The position numbers were made by a program, and so were the translations under genes. A stretch of 64,000 nucleotides of DNA, taken from CALBGR01 sp964499935 (GTDB taxonomy: Bacteria > Patescibacteriota > Saccharimonadia > Saccharimonadales > UBA4665). The notes below the pieces were generated by a model, which worked only from the letters and a program-made list of their open reading frames with translations, was not told where the DNA came from and did not search any database. Positions 24,541-31,330 of the stretch are shown piece by piece. The DNA is taken from contig CAZCMS010000001.1 in the NCBI GenBank assembly GCA_964499935.1, forward strand, positions 496,001-560,000. Direction: 5' to 3'. Position 1 is the stretch's first letter, and each line of letters opens with the position of its first letter.

Positions 24541-25617
24541 ATGATTTTTGCAATAATTGGGTTGGCAGTAGTTTGTGTGGTCTTAGGGGTGCTTTTAATT
24601 AAGCAGCAAAAAACTAACGAAAGCCCAGAATCTACGCTGTTACTTAAACAAGACCTCACGAAGCTGAGTGATGATATAACGCGCTTAAAAGATCATCTTA
24701 ATACACAAATTACAGATAGAATGGATAAAAATCAGGAGATAATACGCGACTCCATATCCAAACAATTTTCAGAAAGTGCAAAAATAATTGCCGATGTGAA
24801 CACCCGCTTAACAAAATTAGATGACACAAATAAAAGGGTGGTGGATGTCGCAACGGAGTTGAAAACATTACAAAATGTCTTGCAAAATCCAAAACAAAGA
24901 GGTGTGTTGGGTGAGTACTATCTTAGTCAAGTATTAGAAAACGTGTTGCCACCAGAGCGATTTACAATGCAACATAAATTTAAGGATGGCGAAATTGTCG
25001 ACGCAGTCATAACGCTCGAAAAGGGCAAATTATTGCCTGTAGATAGTAAGTTTAGCCTTGAAAACTACAATCGACTTGTTGAAGAGCCGGATAAAATACG
25101 TCGAGAGGCTTTGGCTAAATTATTTAAGGATGATCTTAAGAAGCGAATCGACGAAACCGCAAAGTATATTCGGCCTAAAGAAAGCACTATGGATTATGCA
25201 TTTATGTTTATTCCAAGCGAAGCGATATATTATGATCTTTTAGTAAACAAAGTCGGCATGACTAATACAAGCGCACGCGATTTAATTGAATATGCATTTA
25301 GGGATAAGAATGTCATTATCGTCAGTCCTACGACATTTATGGCCTATTTGCAGACAGTCTTACAAGGATTGCGTGGTCTACAGATAGAAGAGCAAGCAAA
25401 GGAAATCCAGGTTCGAGTCGGTGAACTAGGCAGGCACATTAATACATACGAAGTACTAATGCAAAAACTTGGTGGCTCACTGGGAACTACAGTTAACCAT
25501 TTCAATAACGCTCACAAAGAGCTCAAAAAAGTCGATAAAGACATTGTGCGCATCACAGAAAAATCACCTGGTGTTGAGCCTGCGCTCTTGAGCAAGCCAC
25601 AACTAGACGACGAGTAA
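24541..25617 (+). CDS. rmuC: DNA recombination protein RmuC
   Basis: 358 residues. A single N-terminal membrane span (MIFAIIGLAVVCVVLGVLLI) is followed by a coiled coil (about 30-110), then the RmuC nuclease-like core: QNPKQRGVLGEYYLSQVLENVLPPERF, LLPVDSKFSLENYNRL, YAFMFIPSEAIYYDLL, NVIIVSPTTFMAYLQTV. RmuC proteins limit inversions at short repeats. TACAAT lies 7 nt before the ATG, a leaderless layout. The next gene starts on its stop (TAATG). Confidence 0.92.
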   Translation: MIFAIIGLAVVCVVLGVLLIKQQKTNESPESTLLLKQDLTKLSDDITRLKDHLNTQITDRMDKNQEIIRDSISKQFSESAKIIADVNTRLTKLDDTNKRVVDVATELKTLQNVLQNPKQRGVLGEYYLSQVLENVLPPERFTMQHKFKDGEIVDAVITLEKGKLLPVDSKFSLENYNRLVEEPDKIRREALAKLFKDDLKKRIDETAKYIRPKESTMDYAFMFIPSEAIYYDLLVNKVGMTNTSARDLIEYAFRDKNVIIVSPTTFMAYLQTVLQGLRGLQIEEQAKEIQVRVGELGRHINTYEVLMQKLGGSLGTTVNHFNNAHKELKKVDKDIVRITEKSPGVEPALLSKPQLDDE

Positions 25618-26171
25618 TGGATAACAAGCAAGCTTCAAATATTACAAAAATGACAATTGTTTTTGTGATATTTGTGTTCATAACAATTACTAACTTTGGT
25701 TTTTTGACTTATAATACACGGTGTTTCGATAAAGAGAATAGGGCGATGCAGAGCATACTATACGTAGAACTATGTCATGACCTTGAGTCACTTGATTATA
25801 GTCAGAGAGTAGATATTTATGCTGAAAGGTCTAGTGCGTTTTTATTCGCTACTATCGTGAGTTTATTATGCATGTTGGTGTCTTTGGCCTTATTGTTAAC
25901 ACAGCGTGCGCTAAGGGGTGGTACCAATATTATCTATAGAAAACGTATGGAAAAAATATGCGTGATTAGTGTTTTGGTGTGTGCAGCTTCTCAGGCACTT
26001 TTCCAGATAGGCTTGGTATATTTTTCTTTCGGAAAAGACATATTCGGTGCATTTTTGTTTGCAGTCTCTATTGCTGCGTTCTGGATTAGTGTCTTTGCTG
26101 CACCTGTGGCATTCACCTCAATTCTTGCTGTAGGAGTATATCGGTTTAAACATCGTTCTATTAAACAGTAA
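25617..26171 (+). CDS. Membrane protein with four spans, unknown
   Basis: 184 residues. Spans at about 13-35 (IVFVIFVFITITNFGFLTY), 74-98, 115-138 and 142-172. One cysteine-bearing loop (TRCFDKENRAMQSILYVELCHD) lies between the first two. I recognise no family. The 1-nt overlap with rmuC (TAATG) suggests translational coupling. It converges with the glycosidase gene one base away. Confidence 0.7.
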   Translation: MDNKQASNITKMTIVFVIFVFITITNFGFLTYNTRCFDKENRAMQSILYVELCHDLESLDYSQRVDIYAERSSAFLFATIVSLLCMLVSLALLLTQRALRGGTNIIYRKRMEKICVISVLVCAASQALFQIGLVYFSFGKDIFGAFLFAVSIAAFWISVFAAPVAFTSILAVGVYRFKHRSIKQ

Positions 26172-26172
26172 A

Positions 26173-27552
26173 TTATTTTTTGTGTAGAAGGTCGATGGTC
26201 AGTGCTGCGGTCCAGCTGAAGTCTGGTACGCCGAGGGGTGCTCCTGTTGTTGGATGGAAATATTCATAGAATCCGCCCTGTGAAACCATTTCAAGTGTCG
26301 ATTCCCGTAGCGCTTGTGCGTGATCGTGGTATCCGTATCTATGTAGTCCATCGATGATAAGCCAGTTCATATTAACCCAGCTTGGGCCTTGCCAGTAGCG
26401 ATTTTCGTCAAAGTCTGGTGAATTTGTCGGTACGCTCGGCACCGGATAGGAGGTGCCGAATAGGTGTTCGTTCTCGAGTTTCTTAACTAGAATATCTGCC
26501 CGTTCTTTGCTGATTGCTCCAGAGTATAATGGCATTAAGGCAGCCACACTCGAATGTTTCAGTAATTTATGTGTAATGAAGTCACGGGAAAAATATTCTT
26601 GTGCGTATGGTTCCCAGAGCTCTTCGAGGGCTTTTTCGCTTTTCTTAAATCGTTTGCTAAGCTCGTCTGGTATCTCGGCTCGTATACTCTTGGCGATTTC
26701 CTGTAAAATGGCGTTAGCGCGAATCAGGATACAGTTAAAAGAAAGATCTTCAACTGTGAATAACGAATGATTGAGGACTTTGTTTGTGTTGTATGACTTG
26801 CGCCTCAGGCGGTGCTGTACGTTAAAAAGCGTCATTGCTTCCACGTTGTCGAATCGTTGATTGACAGGCACGAAGCGAGTATCTCGGCGGATAAACCGGG
26901 CCAGGCCATCTAACTTAGTTATTTGTAATCCACGAACCCACCAGGGCAATATATGCTCATGTAATTCATGCATCCATGGTGGAGTATTATCGAGTCCTGT
27001 TTCCCATGGGTGAACTTGAAGGGTTAAGCCTTCCGCGTGAGGGTCGCGCTCGTAATAGAGCCATTCGTGGTAGGCGAGCAACGAAGGCCACACAAGCTTA
27101 TACCAAGCTCGTCGTTCAGTAAGCTCCATGGCTGCGCCAATTCTTTGTACGGCCTCTGTAAGCACCGGAGGTTGCGTAATGCCACTGGTTGCAATGTCGT
27201 CTGGTGCATGAGGATTAATCCAGCTTCGCCAAGCATTCCTATCTCTTCGATATTTTGGCTCACCGTTAAAAATCATATGAGGCACCATGCCATTGGTCCA
27301 CTGACCCTCTAATATGCTTAGTATTTCTTGTTTTGCACGATCAATGTCGTAGTGTTTTATGCCAATCGCAATAAAGCAACTATCCCATAGCCATTGATGC
27401 GGATAGAGGTTAGAGGCAGGCGCTGTGTATTGCCCTCTGTCATTCTTTTCTAATACAGCTTGAGCTGCATCAGCAAGCTGCTTCGATTGCTCTATATTGT
27501 GGGTGTTTGTTGTTGATGCGTGATTTTCTTGAGCATCCTCGGACTTCTTCAT
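26173..27552 (-). CDS. MGH1-type/GH63-like glycoside hydrolase
   Basis: 459 residues, (alpha/alpha)6-barrel type. Landmarks: LYPHQWLWDSCFIAIGIKHYD, GMVPHMIFNGEP, LQVHPWETGLDNTPPW (catalytic region), FDENRYWQGPSWVNMNWLIIDGLHRYG, GFYEYFHPTTGAPLGVPDFSWTAAL. This is the pattern of mannosylglycerate-hydrolase-like and trehalase-related GH63 enzymes. It has no signal peptide, so it acts in the cytosol on an internal sugar or glycoside. The ATG at 27552 is favoured by TATACT 7 nt upstream. Confidence 0.85.
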   Translation of the reverse strand: MKKSEDAQENHASTTNTHNIEQSKQLADAAQAVLEKNDRGQYTAPASNLYPHQWLWDSCFIAIGIKHYDIDRAKQEILSILEGQWTNGMVPHMIFNGEPKYRRDRNAWRSWINPHAPDDIATSGITQPPVLTEAVQRIGAAMELTERRAWYKLVWPSLLAYHEWLYYERDPHAEGLTLQVHPWETGLDNTPPWMHELHEHILPWWVRGLQITKLDGLARFIRRDTRFVPVNQRFDNVEAMTLFNVQHRLRRKSYNTNKVLNHSLFTVEDLSFNCILIRANAILQEIAKSIRAEIPDELSKRFKKSEKALEELWEPYAQEYFSRDFITHKLLKHSSVAALMPLYSGAISKERADILVKKLENEHLFGTSYPVPSVPTNSPDFDENRYWQGPSWVNMNWLIIDGLHRYGYHDHAQALRESTLEMVSQGGFYEYFHPTTGAPLGVPDFSWTAALTIDLLHKK

Positions 27553-27569
27553 AGACTCAAGTATAACCA

Positions 27570-28067
27570 CTAGCGGTAATTAGTAAAGTGGATTGGGAAA
27601 TCGAAATCTTGTTGCCTAAGTAACTGCATGACTGCCTGTAGGTCGTTTTTGCTGCTACTTTGTACGCGGACAGCTTCGCCCTGGATTTGTGGTTTAACTT
27701 TTGGAAATTCTTCGCGTATAATTTTGGAGATTTTTTTAGCCTTTTCTTGGTCAAGTCCTTGTTTGAAGGGTACGTCTTTCGTAGCTTTTAAATTATTTTC
27801 TGTAACTTCTTTCGATATGTCGAGAACCTTTTGACTTTGTTCGCGTGAAGCGAGTTTTTTACGCACGATATCGAGGATCGCATCAATTTGCCACTCGCCA
27901 TTGCCCGTAACTTTGAGTCCGGTCTTGTCAGGATTAAGCCATTCAATCTCTGCTGGAGTACCTTTAAAATCATATCGTGAGGTGATTTCACGCTGCACTT
28001 GATCAAAGACGTTGTTCATCTCTGCTTTATCGTATTCGCTTACAATATCAAAACTAAAATTTGCCAT
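27570..28067 (-). CDS. YajQ family nucleotide-binding protein
   Basis: About 165 residues. FSFDIVSEYDKAEMNNVFDQVQREITSRYDFKGT at the start, then EWQIDAILDIVRKKLASR and KKISKIIREEFPKVKPQIQGEAVRVQSSSKNDLQAVMQLLRQQDFDFPIHFTNYR are family-diagnostic throughout. Family members bind nucleotides, in some bacteria cyclic di-GMP. The start at 28067 follows TATACT (28079-28074 on the minus strand) by 6 nt. Confidence 0.93.
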   Translation of the reverse strand: MANFSFDIVSEYDKAEMNNVFDQVQREITSRYDFKGTPAEIEWLNPDKTGLKVTGNGEWQIDAILDIVRKKLASREQSQKVLDISKEVTENNLKATKDVPFKQGLDQEKAKKISKIIREEFPKVKPQIQGEAVRVQSSSKNDLQAVMQLLRQQDFDFPIHFTNYR

Positions 28068-28180
28068 ACGCATAGTATAGCAAGTTTCTAAACTTTCTTA
28101 GTCATACAGCAAGGAAAAATCGAGAGAAAAGAACGTACTATAGGCGAATACATAGAATGCACTCAAGCTTAAGTATAGGC

Positions 28181-28263
28181 GTAGCGCTGGGTAAAGAAAT
28201 AGTGGCTTCGTCAGGTATGACGAACTCTATTTCACCAAATCATCGGTGTCTGTCCCGCGCTAC
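28181..28263. other. Nested hairpin downstream of the GC-rich coiled-coil gene
   Basis: Three nested stems: GTAGCGC-T-GGG (28181-28191) with CCCGCGCTAC (28254-28263), GAAATAG (28196-28202) with CTATTTC (28227-28233), and CGTCA (28209-28213) with TGACG (28218-28222). It lies at the 3' end of the gene at 28271. No U-tract follows on either strand. Confidence 0.6.
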
Positions 28264-28270
28264 GAGGTGC

Positions 28271-28540
28271 TTAGGTGATGGTGTTGCTTTCGCCGGACAG
28301 AGGTTTCTGAGGAAGTCGGGCTTCTGCTTCGGTGAGCTTGGTGGCCTCTTGGTTCATTCGACGAACCTCTCGAGTTTCCTCAAGCTTGAGGCGTGCCTCT
28401 TCGACCTTCAGCTCCTGAATCTTGACTCGATCCTGGGACTTGCGTGTCAGTATCGAACCCAAGTTGCGTGAGACAAACACAGCAATACCAGCCAACAGGA
28501 CGCATACGCCGATACCTGCGTATACAAGAAATACATCCAC
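28271..28540 (-). CDS. Small membrane-anchored coiled-coil protein, GC-rich gene
   Basis: 89 residues. One N-terminal membrane span (FLVYAGIGVCVLLAGIAVFVS), then a charged helix VKIQELKVEEARLKLEETREVRRMNQEATKL with heptad spacing, likely a coiled coil. The start is GTG at 28540. I recognise no family. Codons are GC-rich compared with yajQ and pheS. Its leader shares an exact 23-nt block with a second site at 29210-29232. TATACT at 28599-28604 on the minus strand could be its -10 box. Confidence 0.55.
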   Translation of the reverse strand: MDVFLVYAGIGVCVLLAGIAVFVSRNLGSILTRKSQDRVKIQELKVEEARLKLEETREVRRMNQEATKLTEAEARLPQKPLSGESNTIT

Positions 28541-28566
28541 GGTGCTACTCTTTTCTCTCGAATGTA

Positions 28567-28589
28567 CGTAATCTCGGATGAGAAAACTA
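28567..28589 (-). repeat. Leader repeat, copy 1
   Basis: The 23 nt here are identical to 29210-29232. On the minus strand they begin with TAGTTTTCTCATCCGAG and lead into the start of the gene at 28540. Beyond the 23 nt the similarity continues weakly (TTCGA, AGTAG, GTGGA). Confidence 0.8.
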
Positions 28590-28720
28590 AATATATAGTA
28601 TACTAAAATGCTAGATTAATCAAATTGTGATAAAAAATAAAATTCATGGAAGGTGACAAAGTAGAAGGGTGAATGATATATAAAAGCGAGTTTCGAAATG
28701 CTCGAACTAAAATATATCAA

Positions 28721-29209
28721 CGCATATGCGCAGGGGGAAGTGCTGACCGTACGACCGACCTAGTCGTGGGCACTTAATAGGCAAAAGCCCACCCCCTGCG
28801 CATGCGCTTACTACAACCTCTCTCGTTGGGAGGCACGTACTGTGCTATACGAACGAGGTTCCAAGAAATCCCAAGCCGTTTACAGAAGCGCTGTCAGATG
28901 TGCTCCTTTGGTTGAGGTTTCACTGTCCCGGGTGTGTCCGTCGATGCTCCTCTATTTGGGACAGCCCTTGATCTATTCGATCAGTCGGTAGGGGATAGGT
29001 CAAGACATCATGTTAATTGTGGCTTCGCGATCCTTTGCTTGATCTTTCTTCAGCTTGCTTATGACGCCCTCCCGGATCACAACCAAGCTAGGTGCCTACA
29101 AGACTAAAAAGTCGAGGCGTTAGCCCTACTTACTCGGTGGTGGGGGGCGTGATCTGCCAATGGCTTTTCTGCGCATTAGTCGTCCACTCGTTCTACTTTG
29201 TCGAAGGTG
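28721..29209 (-). ncRNA. Candidate large structured RNA, no supported protein gene
   Basis: This GC-rich stretch has stops in all frames but many stems: an 11-bp perfect arm TGCGCAGGGGG (28727-28737) with CCCCCTGCGCA (28792-28802) closed by CGCA/TGCG, GCAC/GTGC within an AACCT..CGTT/AACGAGGTT stem near 28815-28860, CTGTCCC/GGGACAG (28923-28964), TGATC/GATCA near 28970, TAGG/CCTA and GACT/AGTC near 29090-29115. A leader repeat precedes it on the minus strand. The strand and limits are inferred; a decayed gene is the main alternative. Confidence 0.4.
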
Positions 29210-29232
29210 CGTAATCTCGGATGAGAAAACTA
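29210..29232 (-). repeat. Leader repeat, copy 2
   Basis: Exact second copy of the 23-nt block at 28567-28589, same orientation. In place of the GTG-GAT start of copy 1 this copy reads GTG-GAC-GAC-TAA, so any homologous reading frame ends after three codons. Confidence 0.8.
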
Positions 29233-29318
29233 TCTACAAAGTAAAGAATAATTTAAGATATGTCAATGTTGATGTTTGTTCGTATTAATTATCGCTACCT
29301 CTGGTATACTAGGAATAT

Positions 29319-30368
29319 ATGAAGTATGAAAATCCAAAAATTGCTGAAACTGCATCATTACTACGAGAGAGATTGAATACACTTGAAAACAAAGCAGACG
29401 TTTTAAAAGCAGTGGAACTAAAAGCGCTCTACGCAGAGATTCCAACGCTTCCCCCAGAAGACCGTGCTGCGTTTGGTCAAGAAATTAATCAGCTCAAGCA
29501 GGAGCTACAACAAGCTGTAGAGGCACATCAAGAGCAAGCAGAGGCATTGCCTCCGATTGACGTAACTGCACCGTTCGATGTCAACACTCCTGTAGATAAA
29601 CGCCCGAAATTATTGCCAACAGAAAATGGCAGCAAACATCCGCTGTCTGTGGAAATAGAACGAATCACCGATATCTTTTATCGTATGGGATTTGAAGTGG
29701 TTGAATCACGAGAAATTGATGACGAGTACCACATGTTTACATCGCTCAACTTTCCCGAGGGTCATCCTGCGCGCGACGATTACGACACATTTATGACAAT
29801 GCAAAAAGATACCAATGGCAATCCGCTCGTTGCACCTGCGCACACTAGTACGATGCAAAATCGAGTGCTGAAAGCTAATAAAGAAAAACTTGAAAAGGGC
29901 GAACCGATTGCGGTGGTTATTCCAGACCGAGTGTTTCGTAACGAAGATCTCGATGCTACCCATGAACATACGTTTCATCAGGTGGAAGGGATTTATGTAG
30001 CAAAAGGTGTGCATGCTGGCATGTTGCTTGCCACGTTAAAGACGTATCTCAATGAGTACTTTGGTGAAAAGTTGGCGGTCAAAATGCAGCCGTTTTATTT
30101 TCCATTTACCGAACCAAGTTTTGAACTAGCAGTTGAGCGTCCACAAGCGCTCCGCAAAGATAATTCCGAAGAGCAAAAATGGCTCGAGCTTTTGGGCTGT
30201 GGGATGATTCATCCAGACGTGCTCAAGATGGCAGGTATTGATCCAGAGGTCTATACCGGTTTTGCGTGGGGTCAAGGTGTTGAGCGAATGGTGATGCTCA
30301 AAAACGGTATCGAAGATATTCGTCATTTCCAGAGTGGTAAACTAGATTTCTTGAGGCAATTTGCATGA
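29319..30368 (+). CDS. pheS: Phenylalanyl-tRNA synthetase alpha subunit
   Basis: 349 residues. A coiled-coil N-terminal region (about 1-85) is followed by the class II catalytic core: HPLSVEIERITDIFYRMGFEVVESREIDDEYHMFTSLNFPEGHPARDDYDTF, HTSTMQNRVL (motif 2 neighbourhood), VFRNEDLDATHEHTFHQVEGIYV, and motif 3 GFAWGQGVERMVML. Forms an alpha2-beta2 enzyme with PheT. TATACT lies 8 nt before the ATG. The next gene overlaps its stop (ATGA). Confidence 0.97.
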   Translation: MKYENPKIAETASLLRERLNTLENKADVLKAVELKALYAEIPTLPPEDRAAFGQEINQLKQELQQAVEAHQEQAEALPPIDVTAPFDVNTPVDKRPKLLPTENGSKHPLSVEIERITDIFYRMGFEVVESREIDDEYHMFTSLNFPEGHPARDDYDTFMTMQKDTNGNPLVAPAHTSTMQNRVLKANKEKLEKGEPIAVVIPDRVFRNEDLDATHEHTFHQVEGIYVAKGVHAGMLLATLKTYLNEYFGEKLAVKMQPFYFPFTEPSFELAVERPQALRKDNSEEQKWLELLGCGMIHPDVLKMAGIDPEVYTGFAWGQGVERMVMLKNGIEDIRHFQSGKLDFLRQFA

Positions 30369-30778
30369 AAAAAATTATTGACCTATTGGCAGCAAATAAA
30401 TTCGGTGTACTGTCTACAATTTCAGCCGAAAATAAACCACAGTCTGCTGTAGTCGGTTTTACCGAAACCGAAGAGCTTGAACTGATCATTGGTACAAGCC
30501 GTAAATCGCGCAAATACCAGAATATATTGATTAACCCAGAAGTTTCTATGGTAATTGGTTGGGATGAAAATGTAACGGTTCAGTACGAAGGCTTAGCACG
30601 AGTATTAATGGGCGAAGAGATTAGCGTGTACCAAAAAAAGCATTTTGCAAAACAGCCATCTTCCAAGAAGCATCAAGATGACCCTGATGAAGTATACATT
30701 CTGATTACACCAACCTGGGTTCGCTACACCGACCTGAACCAACATCCATGGCACATCGAGGAAAAGGATTTCTCATGA
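30365..30778 (+). CDS. Pyridoxamine 5'-phosphate oxidase-like flavin-binding protein
   Basis: 137 residues of the PNPOx split-barrel type: FGVLSTISAENKPQSAVVGFTE, LELIIGTSRKSRKYQNILINPEVSMVIGW, VTVQYEGLARV, TPTWVRYTD. It is a paralogue of the gene at 5717. It overlaps pheS by 4 nt and the SGNH gene by 4 nt, so the three are tightly coupled. The substrate is unknown; a flavin is the likely cofactor. Confidence 0.75.
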   Translation: MKKIIDLLAANKFGVLSTISAENKPQSAVVGFTETEELELIIGTSRKSRKYQNILINPEVSMVIGWDENVTVQYEGLARVLMGEEISVYQKKHFAKQPSSKKHQDDPDEVYILITPTWVRYTDLNQHPWHIEEKDFS

Positions 30779-31302
30779 AAAAACTGATATTAACTGGGGA
30801 TAGTCTCTTTGGAAGATGTAGTAAAGATGCAATCGAGCAGCTCGAGAGAGTATTGGGCGATGTGTATGATGTATATAATTGCGCAGCTGGAGGCTGGGAT
30901 AGTAATGATGTTCTCAAGAAGTCGCCATATCTTAGTTCGCTTCAGGCAGATGTTGTGGCGGTGTCGGTTGGCTTAAGTGATTTGGCGCCATGGAAGCAAG
31001 TTGACATCGATACTTTCTCATCAAATATTGCTAAAATTATTGATATTTACAGCACAAGCAAGCTTATGTTTTTAGCACCTCCTTCGGTGGACGAAGTGCG
31101 ACAACGTAGTCATTATGAAGTTATTAGGGAGAATGAAGGAGTAATAAAATACTCCGAAGCACTGTCTCGAATATGTACTGCCAAAAACACCGCATGTATA
31201 GATATCGGTGCGGACGAAGACTATCATATTGAAGATGGTGTTCATTTGAATCAAGCTGGGTATGAAAAACTTTTCAGTATGATCAAAGGAGCTATAGTGT
31301 GA
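30775..31302 (+). CDS. SGNH/GDSL-type esterase-like hydrolase
   Basis: 175 residues from the ATG overlapping the previous stop (ATGA). Block I is LTGDSLFGR (nucleophile serine in GDS), block II falls near NCAAGGWDS, block III is VSVGLSDLAPW (usually GxND, here GLSD), and block V is DGVHLNQAGYEKL with Asp and His. It has no signal peptide. It is probably an esterase or acyl hydrolase of unknown substrate. Its place inside the pheS-pheT cluster is unusual. Confidence 0.75.
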   Translation: MKKLILTGDSLFGRCSKDAIEQLERVLGDVYDVYNCAAGGWDSNDVLKKSPYLSSLQADVVAVSVGLSDLAPWKQVDIDTFSSNIAKIIDIYSTSKLMFLAPPSVDEVRQRSHYEVIRENEGVIKYSEALSRICTAKNTACIDIGADEDYHIEDGVHLNQAGYEKLFSMIKGAIV

Positions 31303-31330
31303 AAATAGCAAAAAAAGGAACAAGCGAACG

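Noticed and set aside
28673..28777. 34-codon plus-strand frame with GAAGGG upstream
   Set aside because: It ends inside the large 28721-28806 hairpin, and its sequence resembles no known peptide.
28960..29180. Short minus-strand frames (16 and about 28 codons) after the second leader repeat
   Set aside because: They are broken by stops and do not join into one protein; at most a decayed gene.
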